Assembly: GCA_032622095.1 (NCBI GenBank)
Contig: CP136069.1
Location: forward strand, 65,185,319-65,249,318
Origin: Siphonodentalium dalli
Taxonomy: Eukaryota > Mollusca > Scaphopoda > Gadilida > Siphonodentaliidae
Reading direction: 5' to 3'
DNA length: 64,000 nt
Numbering within the stretch: position 1 is the first letter of the stretch; each line of letters begins with the position of its first letter. The translations under genes were made by a program, and so were the position numbers. Below the pieces are notes generated by a model. The model did no database searches. It was given only the letters and a program-made list of their open reading frames with translations, and was not told the DNA's origin. This document shows positions 1-12,298 of the stretch, piece by piece.

Positions 1-1510
1 TCAAAATAAATAGTCGTGGCACCTCTGGAATCGGGCTTTATTGTACTCAGTGCTCCTTTTTTGACATGCTGTCTTGCATTACTCAAACAGACGGGCAATT
101 CGTCTAACGGCGCACATGAGACAATCATTGTTGGCGACAGAGTCTCTGCCCGCGGGGAGGACCTAGGGTCCGGGTCCTCGCTGTATGAGCGACAGACAAT
201 CGTCCGACCATACACACATGTGACTGGTCTTCGGTAAATTTTGCCTTCTGTTCACACCTCTGGCATACCTCCTGTCGATCGAGTATATGCTTTCTCCTTG
301 GTCGTTGCAGTGGGCTAAAAAAAACAATAACTGCTCATGGACCCGGGCCCTTCGGCTGTTAAGAACAATCAGTGAATAACAAGCAGACACAATCTTCTTG
401 TTATCCACAGTCTGGTTGTTTTTGGGACCTTAATCATCCATGGCCTGTTCCTTCTTTCAGACTGTAGTTCATCCATGGCCTGTTCCTTCTTTCAGACTGT
501 AGTTCCATCACGATGGGTCTCCTCCTTCTACACATTTTCTAATATGTTACATGCAGACTGCAAAGTATTCCTTTGAATCAAGTGTACGTGTAACTGCATA
601 CACTATTGGATTGACAGGCTGTGGAGGTAGTTACAACTCAGGACTCTCCGAACTTTTTCTTCTCGATTGTTTCGATACCAGAAAACATTTTGGGAATTTC
701 CAAGTCCGATTACGCTCTTCATGGACTTCGTTACCTGTTTCCAGACTTAAAGTAACTACCAATCATGGGCATTGTCGGACGGAATATGGCCTCTGTCCGG
801 TGTATTAATTCACTGAAGTAACATACTGTCATTTTGATGGTCAGTCCGCAAATACTTCTTTTGCGCCTTTATCAGTTGGTCGAGTTAGACACCGTTACTG
901 CCAGTAGGTCGCAAAAACCTTACAATCTTGATGCGGTGGCTATTTAATTCTGGGTTTTCTTCACCATACATGACTTGGTGGTATGTTTCTAATCGTATTT
1001 ACAGTTGCCACTTCCTCGTTTTGCATCCATATTGACCATTCAGGTAACAATAGATTTCCTTCCTCTGGTGTCGAAACGTTGGGATATCTTGGTTCGTTCA
1101 GTCACATACCATGGAGCAGGGTGGTCTATGCTTTCTGCATATGACCAGCTTACTCCAGGGAGGAGGTGGCACATGCATGTACCTGCATATGACCTTGGGG
1201 AGATTTCACAATTACAGGTTTGTCTGTCTTCAGAACCAAAAGGGGGGGGGGAGGTGCAGAGATTCAGCCAATGGGCTCATTCTTCCACTTTCTCCACTCT
1301 ACCTTGTATCATCAATAAAATTTGCAAATCGGTACCTTTTGGATCCATTTGTTGCTACTCAGCAGGTTCAAATTAATTACTCTTAACTACAATACAATAG
1401 TTTCTCATTCCTCGCAGCCTCCTCCTATGAGTTGATTCTACCATGTAGTTCAGTGTGTAACGTATCTTTGAAGGGAATATAACATTTTCAATAGAAAATA
1501 CATATTCCCT
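1..1510. repeat. Direct repeat, left copy (may extend upstream of the window)
   Basis: This 1.5 kb segment recurs at 5267-6776 in the same orientation with only scattered differences. One difference is a roughly 35 bp segment around 'ccatggcctgttccttc' that is doubled here (about 430-505) and single in the right copy. The T run near 56 is also shorter here. Homology ends at 'tattccct'. The first ~25 bases match the right end of the element at 4302-5292, so the duplicated unit probably continues left of the window. No coding frame of interest is present, and the small ORFs are not conserved between copies. Confidence 0.85.
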
Positions 1511-1550
1511 TCAAAGATACGTTACACACTGAACTACATGGTATATTCAT
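1461..1550. repeat. Long palindrome at the junction of the direct repeat and MITE A1
   Basis: The arms 'ccatgtagttcagtgtgtaa' and its complement lie on either side of a ~20 base loop (aacattttcaatagaaaata). The same palindrome with small changes links MITE copies A2 and A3 near 11895-11990, so it is a recurring junction of this repeat family. Confidence 0.7.
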
Positions 1551-1752
1551 CTTTATTCACAAGAAAGGATTCTATGAGATCCGTTTAAAATTTATAATTT
1601 TGGTACGAAATAGCTTAAGTACCTTTTTGAATCATTATTTATTTATATGACGTAGCAGGTCAAAGGTCATTTGTTCACTTGTTATGTATATAAGCAAGTG
1701 TGGACCCAGTCAAGATCTCTTTTTTTCTTGTGACTCGAAAGGGAAGTACACG
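1511..1752 (-). mobile_element. MITE family A, copy 1 (inverted, truncated)
   Basis: The segment matches the reverse complement of 11660-11918 and of 12000-12262. It shares the tract around the 'cctgctacgtcatataaa' motif, including the copies' AAGGTCATTTGTTCAC sequence. It begins with the family end motif 'gttacacactgaact' and breaks off near 1752 without the other end. No coding capacity. Confidence 0.7.
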
Positions 1753-4301
1753 CTATGAGAAAATTGAAACCCACATATTATTGTCGGCTTCATTTAACAA
1801 TTCCGTTCCAATTTGTTTAATTTGTTGTGACATCGTTTCATTTTTGGGAAACGACACAATAATAATTATTAAATAATATCACAGTGACAATTTCATTCAA
1901 TTTCACTTGTTTTATTTTACGCAATAAATAAAAAATAAAAACTATTTTATTTATTGCAAATTGTGGGTAATTCCCCAACTTCCGGTTTCGGAACACGTGG
2001 TTTAGAATTCCGAATTGAATTCGAATTTGAATTCGTCTGTTTATATGCAGCCGTTCACGTGTTGAACTCTCTTTGGGAATGCCTATACAACACAGTTGCT
2101 ATGTTATCTCTGTTCTTGTGGTTTTAGAATGTAAGTATTAGAACATTCAACCAGTGAGCCAACATTGCATTTATAACTTTGTTTATGTTGAAATTGCCAA
2201 CGTGACTGACATTCGTTTTGTTTACGTCGAAATTGTGAAATTGTCACTCATAAATCTGTTTCATGTTGACATATGTAGCAATATTAGGGATCAGGTTTGG
2301 GTCCTTGTTTCGTTTATCTAGGAATTACTTGTGTGGTTTTGCTTGGCTCATAGTTCACTATGAATTCGTTTACAATACAATACACATTGAGATTGTTTGC
2401 CAACAAAATAACTTTTTTGTCAGATCACTGACACAATTTCACACAGAATAATGTGACACAACAGTCACCTAATTTCCTGGAATATTTTTAGGTCACTTTC
2501 CTGATCCTTATAACTGGTCATAAAACAAGCAATTTTCTTCCTCGTATGGCCTCGGTTTCAGTCACCCCATTGTCAAGCAGGTTCAGGCTAATCAAATTCC
2601 TCGTTCCATGCAGACCTTGAGGGGCCCCCGCCGCATACTTCACCAATGTCACTGTGGCAAGGCGCCATACTGTTCCGAGGGTGGGTTCCACTATGCACGG
2701 ATCCGACCATGATCGCCCGCCGCTGCTGGATCCTACCTCAGATTTTCGTCCTCCCATCTCCCTTTCACAAGCAGGTGGGACGTACCACGATCTGTCAGCC
2801 CCCTAGGGAGCAACTTAACTGGTATCGCATCACGTCACAATTTGCCATCCAAACTTGGATAATAGCCATGCATTTTAGTTTGACTTTTATGTGACTTTGA
2901 GATTGAGAACAAAATACGTTCATCTTGTCAATGTGAGGCTCTTTCTTGGCTAATCAAAATTTCCAAAGTAAGTTGCTCCCTGGCGTCTACCCTCGGGTGG
3001 AATTGCTGTTAAGACCATTTCCCGGGACTCTGCATGGCCGTAAAAGGCTTGCTCTTTGACGGGAGGTGAGTTGTAGCCAGTGTAGCCACTGGGGCTGTGG
3101 CAATTCATTCTAATCTATGTATATTTGACTGATCTGCCCATTCAACATGTAGTTCAATGCGGATTGTGTTCATTTAGAAACATTAAGTGTGGTGTCATCA
3201 TGTTGGTGAGGTATCTGGATTTGTGTCGTGACCAAGTATGTCGCCACCGCCCTACTGGCTGCACGGTATGATTCAGCTTCACGTCAAGGTTTAAGCTGGC
3301 TCCAGTTAGGGGGGGGAAACAGTCTGAACATTAATCATACCTCGATGTCTCTTCCCAGGCTTTACGCAGCCCTGTTTATTCAGTTTTTTGTTTTAACTTT
3401 AAAGAGATAACAAAATCCATGGTTTGGATCTGCCGATCCCACATTTAGATTACAATTCTAATTAACAGGGCTACTTGCCATCCAATGCGAATCCTGATTC
3501 TCACTTTGGTTTTCGGAGAGATCTTGCTGTTTTTTCTTGTGGCTCTAAAAAAGAGCTAGAGTTAATTGCAAGGCATCGAGGTGTGGCGGACGCAGTTTCT
3601 CGCCTCCGATTTGGGTCCTGGGAGGTTCGAGGGGAGACCGAGCATTGGGACACCAGACAGCGCGCCGGCTGCTGCCGGATAATCTCGTGTGCTGTCCATA
3701 ACAGTGTACATGGCACAGTCATCGGCCGGGGCAGAGACTTTTAACAAACACTCCATTTGTTCTACAACCATGAGGTTTTACCAGGGCTCAAACTTATTAC
3801 CTTTCCACTTGTCACTGATTAGCATTGTCCTTTGTTTATGGGTGACCGTTCGATTTTTCTGGTGATAAATTTACACCGATCATCTTTCGCCCTTACTACG
3901 GTTCCATGGGGCGAAACACCAAGCCTTGGATTCCTTGCGAGTGTCAATCTGGCTTTCTGCAGTTATATGCTGTTTTTTTTCTACGAACCAAGTTGTGACT
4001 AAAAAGCACTTTCTCTGGGCGTAGAACATTCATCAGCTTTTGACTCTACAGTCTTAGGACAATCCCAATGGGTTTTTTACCTGTAGTACCAGGATTAGAT
4101 CTATTCTCGCTCAATATCATGGCTTTACAGTTTGGGTTAGCTTATCAGGTTACGATATAGACAATTGAACTCACGCAATCTTCTAGGGTGGCGGTTCAGT
4201 GGGTAATAACCTATTCCATGTGAACAGGTGCATTTCTGAACTTTGAGCCTTGCTTCATGCCAACAACACCCGTTGATGCCCTGCTTGATGGAGTCCTTTG
4301 T
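1753..4301. other. Non-coding region between the direct repeats
   Basis: About 2.5 kb with only short ORFs. The reverse frame at 2518-2757 and the forward frame at 3475-3744 are the longest GC-richer ones, but they show no recognisable domain, splice pattern or start context. They may be remnants of mobile-element genes. No RT, integrase or transposase motif is visible. Confidence 0.5.
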
Positions 4302-5292
4302 AGGGGTGCCACGATTAGTCGTATAATCGATGATCCGTTGATAAAGCCGATCATCGATTACCATTTCCATCGTCGATTAATATGCATTATGTAATTTGAC
4401 ATCGGGACATGTCCAGTATTATTGAATACCGTGTTGTTTTACACAGTTTATTCTACAACCGATGGGTTAACAACCTGTGATCGCATATCAACGCGATTCC
4501 GTCAACAGGGGTACTACTAACCTATGTTGCAAACAGTCTGCAGTTCATTTGATGATGCGCCATGGTTACTCTTCATGTTGTTGTTGTTAATTCTACAAAT
4601 TGGCGGCCCTGCCGCTATGAAATTATGGCGATGTAATTGTATATTTCTACTTGTAAGGCGGAACTACATCTTTGATATATGCCGCCTGTCACTGTCTTCA
4701 ATGAGCTGAATGCACTTGCCCTTGAATCTGATTGAACCAATGGGAGTTGATTGAAATTCTCTGGAAACTAGGGAACCTATGGCATTTTTATCAGCAATGT
4801 TCTCCACGATTCATTTGAGTATACTGTGCTTGAATAAGTATCCTTAGAGGTTCTTTGTATAGGCTATTGCGTATCATGCAGTGAATGCTGAATGAACCTC
4901 GATATTATCAAATACAAACCGTCGGCCATTCTTTATGCATTCCTACTTTATATGATTTGCATGTTTGGCTATTCAGACACTGAAATTCATATTTACGTTC
5001 GTTCTAATGACCTCACTAATTCTATTATCACCATAACATGGCCGATAATTGTGCAGGTATAGAATACATTCTGTTCATTGGTCAATAAAAGTGGTTTGTG
5101 ATGCACTTCATTAATGTAAACATGTCCTGAGCCGATTCCTCAAACAACAGCAAATTGTAGTTACCCAGCGCCAAGCCAATAGGCCATATTACAGAATACT
5201 TCCACTGCTGGTGTTTGGGTACGATTAATCGATTATAGTCTGTTGTGGCCGACCGATTGTCGATTATCAATATAAATAGTCGTGGCACCTCT
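4302..5292. mobile_element. hAT-like non-autonomous element (about 1 kb)
   Basis: Ends are inverted: AGGGGTGCCACGATTA on the left against AGAGGTGCCACGACTA (reverse complement) on the right, 14 of 16 matching. The subterminal parts are rich in ATCGAT/AATCGATTAT, a style common in animal hAT elements. No clear 8 bp target duplication is seen (tcctttgt left, ggaatcgg right). The right end also lies at the edge of the 1.5 kb direct repeat, so the flank may have been rearranged. No transposase frame. Confidence 0.5.
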
Positions 5293-6776
5293 GGAATCGG
5301 GCTTTATTGTACTCAGTGCTCCTTTTTTTTTTTGACATGCTGTCTTGCATTACTCAAACAGACGGGCAATTCGTCTAACGGCGCACATGAGACAATCATT
5401 GTTGGCGACAGAGAGTCTCTGCCCGCGGGGAGGACCTAGGGTCCGGGTCCTTGCTGTATGAGCGACAGACAACCGTCCGACCATACACACGTGACTGGTC
5501 TTCGGTAAATTTTGCCTTCTGTTCACACCTCTGGCATACCTCCTCGACCTCATGTCGACCGAGTATGTGCTTTCTCCTTGGTCGTTGCGGTGGGCTAAAA
5601 AACCAATAACTGCTCATGGGCCCGGGCCCTTCGGCTGTTAAGAACAATCGGTGAATAACAAGCAGACACAATCTTCTTGTTATCCACAGTCTGGTTGTTT
5701 TTGGGACCTTAATCATCCATGGCCTGTTCCTTCTTTCAGACTGTTTGAAGTAGTTCCATCACGATGGGTCTCCTCCTTCTACACATTTTCTCACATGTTA
5801 CATGCAGACTGCAAAGTATTCCTTTGAATCAAGTGTACGTGTAACTGCATACACTATTGGATTGACAGGCTGTGGAGGTAGTTACAACTCAGGACTCTCC
5901 GAACTTTTTCTTCTCGATTGTTTCGATACCAGAAAACATTTTGGGAATTTCCAAGCCCTATAACGCTCTTCATGGACTTCGTTACCTGGGGTTTTTGTTA
6001 CCAGTTTCCAGACTTAACGTAACTACCATTCATGGGCATTGTCGGACGGAATAGGGCCTCTGTCCAGTGTATTAATTCACTGAAGTAACATACTGTCATT
6101 TTGATGGTCAGTCCGAAAATACTTCTTTTGCGCCTTTATCAGTTGGTCGAGTTAGACACCGTTACTGCCAGTAGGTCGCAAACCTTACAATCTTGATGCG
6201 GTGGCTATTTAATTCTGGGTTTTCTTCACCATACATGACTTGGTGGTATGTTTCTAATCGTATTTACAGTTGCCACTTCCTCGTTTTGCATCCATATTGA
6301 CCATTCAGGTAACAATAGATTTCCTTCCTCTGGTGTCGAAACGTTGGGATATCTTGGTTCGTTCAGTCACATACCATGGAGCAGGGTGGTCTATGCTTTC
6401 TGCATATGACCAGCTTACTCCAGTGAGGAGGTGGCACATGCATGTACCTGCATATGACCTTGGGGAGATTTCACAATTACAGGTTTGTCTGACTTCAGAA
6501 CCAAAAGGGGGGGGGGGAGGTGCAGAGATTCAGCCAATGGGCTCATTCTTCCACTTTCTCCACTCTACCTTGTACCATCAATCAAATTTGCAAATCGGTA
6601 CCTTTTGGATCCATTTGTTGCTACTCAGCAGGTTCAAATTAATTACTCTTAACTACAATACAATAGTTTCTCATTCCTCGCAGCCTCCTCCTATGAGTTG
6701 ATTCTACCATGTAGTTCAGTGTGTAACGTATCTTTGAAGGGAATATAACATTTTCAATAGAAAATACATATTCCCT
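5267..6776. repeat. Direct repeat, right copy
   Basis: Partner of 1-1510 at an offset of 5,266 bp. Lengths are equal overall because a longer T run and small insertions balance the missing 35 bp duplication. The end is the same 'tattccct' junction, after which this copy runs into a MITE A fragment interrupted by the element at 6785-11618. Confidence 0.85.
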
Positions 6777-6784
6777 ATAAGATA

Positions 6785-7165
6785 CCCTTACCGAACATAA
6801 TCGCTTATTAAGCGTTTTCTTAGCGTTTCCTTAGCGTTTGGGGCAATTTGTTAGCGTTTGAACGTTATGAGAAGACATTTCTTAGCGTTCGAATGCTAAG
6901 AAAACGCTTCTGTTAGCGTTTGAACGTTAAGCATTGATGATCCTTAGCGATTTTTTTTATTCCTTAGCGTTTAGAAAGTTAAACGCTAAGAAAAACGTTA
7001 ATATATTTGCAATTTTCTTATTCCTTAGCGTTTAGAAAGTTAAACGCTAAGAAAAACGCTAACATCTCTTCTCTGTTATTATAAGCATTGATAGATCTGA
7101 GCGTTTCTTTGTATTCCTTAGCGATTTTCAGCCTTTCATAAACGCTAGTAAATGGTTCTTAGTGT
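6785..7165 (+). repeat. Left terminal repeat array (TTAGCGTTT)
   Basis: Many copies of TTAGCGTTT/TTAGCGTTTGAACG occur, with inverted AAACGCTAAG copies mixed in. Paired runs such as 'ttagaaagttaaacgctaag' near 6967 and 7027 are direct repeats of about 60 bp. The array is the mirror image of 11235-11618. Confidence 0.85.
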
Positions 7166-8649
7166 TTCTTGCATGACCGTGCATTTGAGGCTACCATTAT
7201 CAATTCAGAAATAAACTAAGTCGAGTTCAGGTAAATTTTATGGAAAAATTTATCTAAACTTCATATCTCCTATATATTTGACTTGTTTTTGACAATCTAC
7301 GTACGAGAATGACCAGAATTCTTTACACTAGAAAATGATGTAGAATTCTGAAAATATTTTTTAAATACATTTTTAATAGGTTCATGTACTGGTAGTTTGC
7401 CTTGGAAATAATTTGAATATTCCAGACATGTACATTTAACTGAACAAGCGATAATATTTGACAAGTCTGGCAGGTATGACATATGTATACCTGTACATGT
7501 ACTACTGTCTAATATCTTCCAACAACAAGTACCTGGTAATTTGTTTCTTTTTGTTTTCATATCTCCTATATATGTGACTAATGTTTTTGACAATCTACGT
7601 ATGAGAATGGCCAGAATTAGTTAAACTGAACAATGACGTAGAATTCTGAAAATATTTTTTTTACAATTAATACATATATTGAGTACATTTTGTTGTCTTG
7701 GAAATACTTTGAAAACTCCACACATTTAACAGAACAAGAGATAAATATTTGACATGTCTGGCAGGTTTTACATGTACATTGTACCATACATGTACCACTG
7801 TATACCCTTTCTTTAAAAAAAATCACTAAATAAGTATAATATATGTTTATGGGATTTTTTTCAAACACTAATATTTAATGTATAGTGCACAGAATACAGA
7901 GAATTTTGTTTCTTTCATGCAAGCCAGTGCAAGCAGAGAATCTCTTGTAATTAAACTAATTAAGTCCATGTTCAACAACTATTTCAAGGAAAAAGTGGGG
8001 TGGAAATCTATTGTTGTAAGAAATATTGGCTCATCTGTGCTTTATATATTATCAAAAGAAGTGATTTTATGAACATTATTAATTATTTTTTTTTTTTTAT
8101 ATATAAAATAATAATTATATTTGAAGTCAGACAGACCAGTCAATATGAGTTTCTATCACTTGAAAATATTTTTCTTTAATTATTCTCTCAGAAAATGTGG
8201 CTATTTTAGATACATTTAAAATTGTATAATTAATATGAATTAATTGAAACTACCCCAATTCTAAATTAAAGTGAGAGAATATTTGCTTAACTAATTCAAG
8301 TAATGAATTTGTCTCACTGTACTTGCTAGTTCTCTGCATCCCCTAAAATATTCTCAGAACCAGATAATGCCTATACATAAAATTAAATCACTGCCTTATG
8401 CAATCATTGAGTCTGCAGGACGATCCCCTGGGGCAATTTAAATTGTTAAGTTGGGAGAACTGGCCCATAAGCTTGGAATTTGATACTTCTTAAAATATGT
8501 AACAGATGTGTGGCCCAGTGTTGACTCTTTGTTTTGACCATTTTGTCTCTCACTGATGAATGATGTACATGTTTATGCAGCTTTATACTCAGATTTTGTT
8601 CTAAAAAGTAATGTGAAAAGAGATCATTTTTCTGTGTTTTTGATGGATT

Positions 8650-10745
8650 AATTTATGAAGTCTCACAGAATCCACAGCACCTGGACCAGGCCGGGAAACC
8701 ATTATTTGTGTCTCTGGTAAGTACTTTCATAATTCAAATTAATTTATGTTGCTTATGGCCTCATAAAACTTCAAAATATGATATTTTATATAGAGAGAAT
8801 GTACTGTACAATTAATATTGGCATGATCATCTTTCATGCAGTCACACACAAAGGCAATATTAAATCTTAGCTACAGGGATCGAACCATTACAAGCTAGCT
8901 ATAGGCCCTCCACAATTCAACTACTCTCTCACAGATTTTTGAATTCCCTTTAAACCATGCACAACCCTGTATAAATGGGATTTAATATATCAATCTCATA
9001 AGGATAAACCAATTTGAATAAAAACAAATGACTCACATATCCAGGGTTTAATCTACATATTAATATATTGTAGGGGTGGAATCAGGGGAGGGGTCAATTG
9101 TATTATAAAGTAGCCCCTGCATTGGGGAAATGCTGATGCCACCCCTGATATATTGCAACATTTAAAAGAAACTTACTATGGGTGTATATATATATGCATG
9201 ATGCCCATGCATGCGAATTAACTTTGAAGTGCTTAGAATTAAATTTCTACCTACAATTTTTACTCGACCAACATATAATTCAATGTACGCATGGCTGAAG
9301 TATATATTTTTCTTCTATGGTCCCAAGATCAAAATGAAATAAAAATATGGCTTGAATAACACCAGCATAGCTTTAAATATGACTTATTCTATTTCAATTT
9401 CAGAGATCACAATTTCTTTTTCAAAGAAACAGTCACAGAAGATTTGAGAAGAAACTGCATGACTACAGTAAGGAAATCTACTTGAAATGTACCAGTGCAA
9501 GGAGTCAAAACAATCTCTCTGTCAAAGTAAAGATAGCAATATTAGAAGGGTAATTAAGCTTTATACTTTAAATACAGTACAATTAATAGCTTATCAGGTC
9601 CCCTCAATATAGAATATCCATTGTGCTAAACATTTATCTGTCATTTATATGCTTTGTTGAATGGGATTTCTACTTATAATGAATATGAACTCCATATTAA
9701 ATTTTGGGTATTACCAAAAAAATTAACTTAACAGCAAAATTGATGAGTTATAAATTTTCTCAGCAGATAATATTTCATGGTTTGACAATACACATAAAAC
9801 ACATATATTCTATAAGTTGGCTGTAGTGCACCTAATAAGAAGAACATATGCCCTATGTTTGACTTCAAGGAAACAGATATATGCTCAGCCTGTAACCCGG
9901 CCTGTACAGATATTCTGCATTGTATGAATGTATATATATATAGCTTCAGTACCAATTATTGGATTGTAATGTCCTTTGGTACTACTATGACCATATTATA
10001 CCAGCATGGGAAGAAGGATATCCACATACAAACTATTTCATCCATTAATTAACATCCATTCAAACTTTCAGCACTGCACACTTTCCAAACTGCAAATCAG
10101 GAAATATATATGTCATGCTATGCATTAGAGTTGTAATAAATAAGCCAATCATGAAATTGATCAATAATCAGGTGATACATGTACGAAGCCTTTAAATAGC
10201 TATCATTATATTAATTCTTCAATTTTCAGAATTCATAATTTCGGTCTCCAAAAAAGAGATGTGGGACATCATGAAGGAGACTGACGTTAATGCTAAAATA
10301 TGCTCAAAGTGTACAAATGAAAGAAGTCGGATGAAGATTTCGTATGATAAGGTCAAGACTAATGAAGGGTAAGTTATTCTTGTCTCATATGGATGTCATA
10401 CTGTCCAGCATGTATGATATCATACCTTTTCATGTGTCATAAGAATGTGCAACATTGTTTGGAACATTGTGTAAGTATATATTAATGCCAAGTTTATGAC
10501 CGCACAGCTAGACAAATAATTTTGTGTAAAGTAACTCCATCAGAAGACCTGCAGGTGATTGTGCCTGATCGCAAGGGATGTCCTTGAAAATTAGTTTGTC
10601 AAATACAACTGTGGGGGACCATTTTGCATAAAACAAAGAAAGCAGAGTAAAGTTGCTTAATTGTGTTAAATTGAAGGAAATTTCATCAATGATTCTTGGA
10701 AATCTGAATTTTTTCTTTTATTGTTTTCAGAAATGAATCACCAAA
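8650..10745 (+). other. Possible exon-like segments of an unrecognised gene inside the 4.8 kb element
   Basis: Three segments have splice-like edges: a donor at about 8716 (CTG|gtaagt); 9405-9551, bounded by ttcag and AAGG|gtaatt; and 10230-10369, bounded by tttcag and AAGG|gtaagt. The second has one open frame of about 49 codons with the stretch YLKCTSARSQNN. The third has an open frame with CSKCTNERSR. The two frames do not join in phase with the splice sites as drawn. I do not recognise the products, and this may be chance. Confidence 0.2.
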
Positions 10746-11234
10746 GTAAAGAAAAGAACTCGATCAGGATAGAATGTTATATATTAATTACTGTTTAGTT
10801 ATAGCCTGAATTTCCTCTGGCCTTCACATGTTATTGTGACCGAGTGAAAGACAGAGTTAAAAAACTTCAAAACCCTGGTATATATGTTTCACTCAATCTT
10901 TTATAGCACGTCACCACCAGGTTTTGATGAATTTCACACTGCAGTCCTTCACCCAGTAATTATAGCATATGAAGATGAGAGGAAAATCAGGCTAAGATCA
11001 TTTGATTATATTTGAATAAATTCTATTGATTCTGAAATGGGAGTAGCCTCATACAGTTCATAATTCCACCATGAGGAAGGAATATTTTGGGAGAGTCAAC
11101 AATCAGTGAATGAGTATGTAAGGTACTGTAACATTTAAAAAAATGCATATTCTAAATATGTGTGAGCAAACGGCGAGGCATTTCTAAGCAGCCTTTTAAG
11201 TCATAACCAGAAGACTGTACAATTCAGTAACTTG

Positions 11235-11618
11235 AGGGTTAATATTAGCGTTTAAATGATTATATTTGAACGCTAAGGTAACGCTAAGAAAACACTAAGG
11301 AAACGCTAAGGAATAAGGAAACGCTAAGGAATTGCAACAGTATATTTGCCAACATACCAACAATATGCAAATGAGGTAAGCATTCAAACGCTAAGCTTAG
11401 CGTTCGAACGCTAAGCTCATAAATATTTCACCCTATATACACGCTAACCAAACGCTAACCAAACGCTAAGATAGCGTTTGAACGCTAAGCTTAACATTTG
11501 TTTGCCCCATTCATCTTAGCGTTTATTTTATGCATTTGAACGCTAAGGAAACGCTAAGAAAACGCTAAGGGTAATCGCTAAGCAAACGCTAAATAATGGC
11601 GTTCGGTTTTGGTAAGGG
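11235..11618 (-). repeat. Right terminal repeat array (AAACGCTAA)
   Basis: Inverted partner of the left array. It contains palindromic stretches such as 'aacgctaagcttagcgtt' and ends with 'ggtaagggta' beside the MITE A sequence. Confidence 0.85.
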
Positions 11619-11918
11619 TACTTACACACTGAACTCCAAGGTCCCTCCCAAAATTGGGATTTTCCCTCCCCGCTGCTCGGTCACACCCCTCGAGTCTTGT
11701 AAGAGGATAAAAAAGAGATCTTGACTGGGTCCACACTTGCTTATATACATAACAAGTGAACAAATGACCTTTGACCTGCTACGTCATATAAATAAATAAT
11801 GATTCAAAAAGGTACTTAAGCTATTTCGTACCAAAATTATAAATTTTAAACGGATCTCATAGAATCCTTTCTTGTGAATAAAGATGAATATACCATGTAG
11901 TTCAGTGTGTAAGTATCT
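11619..11918 (+). mobile_element. MITE family A, copy 2 (right part; interrupted by the 4.8 kb element)
   Basis: The ~300 bp unit has inverted ends CTTACACACTGAACTC and GTTCAGTGTGTAAG. Its outermost left bases lie at 6777-6784, separated by the insertion. The internal sequence is over 90% identical to copy 3, by eye. Confidence 0.75.
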
Positions 11919-11962
11919 TATAGGGAATATGTATTTTCTATTGAAAATGTTATATTCCCTAT

Positions 11963-12262
11963 AAGATACTTACACACTGAACTCACAGGTCCCTCCCAAA
12001 TTGGGATTTTCCCTCCCCGCTGCTCGGTCACACCCCTCGAGTCTTGTAAGAGGATGAAAAAGAGATCTTGACTGTGTCCCCACTTGCTTATATACATAAC
12101 AAGTGAACAAATGACCTTGACCTGCTACGTCATATAAATAATGATTCAAAAAGGTACTTAAGCTATTTCGTACCAAAATAATAAATTTTAAACGGATCTC
12201 ATAGAATCCTTTCTTGTGAATAAAGATGAATATACCATGTAGTTCAGTGTGTAAGTATCTTA
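11963..12262 (+). mobile_element. MITE family A, copy 3 (tandem with copy 2)
   Basis: Intact copy: the ends AAGATACTTACACACTGAAC and GTTCAGTGTGTAAGTATCTT are perfect inverted repeats. It is separated from copy 2 by a 45 bp palindromic linker (tatagggaatatg...atattccctata), and the linker recurs after this copy. This gives a tandem dimer with shared linkers. Confidence 0.75.
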
Positions 12263-12298
12263 TAGGGAATATGTATTTTCTATTGAAAATGTTATTTT

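Larger units (their letters stand above)
6785..11618. mobile_element. DNA transposon (4.8 kb) with terminal inverted arrays of TTAGCGTTT-type repeats
   Basis: The left end CCCTTACCGAAC and the right end GTTCGGTTTTGGTAAGGG are inverted and flanked by TA on both sides (6783-6784, 11619-11620). Joining the flanks at one TA restores 'aagaTActtacacactgaac', the sequence seen intact at 11963 in a sister MITE, so this is an insertion into MITE A2. Each end carries about 380 bp of short repeats: TTAGCGTTT on the left, AAACGCTAA on the right. The interior is AT-rich. No transposase was recognised; three exon-like segments are listed separately. TA duplication and inverted ends suggest a Tc1/mariner-type target, but repeat-array ends also occur in Mutator-like elements. 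The superfamily is unresolved. Confidence 0.75.

Noticed and set aside
1-6776. LTR retrotransposon with 1.5 kb LTRs
   Set aside because: No primer-binding site, polypurine tract, TG...CA ends, or gag/pol coding in the 3.7 kb between the repeats.
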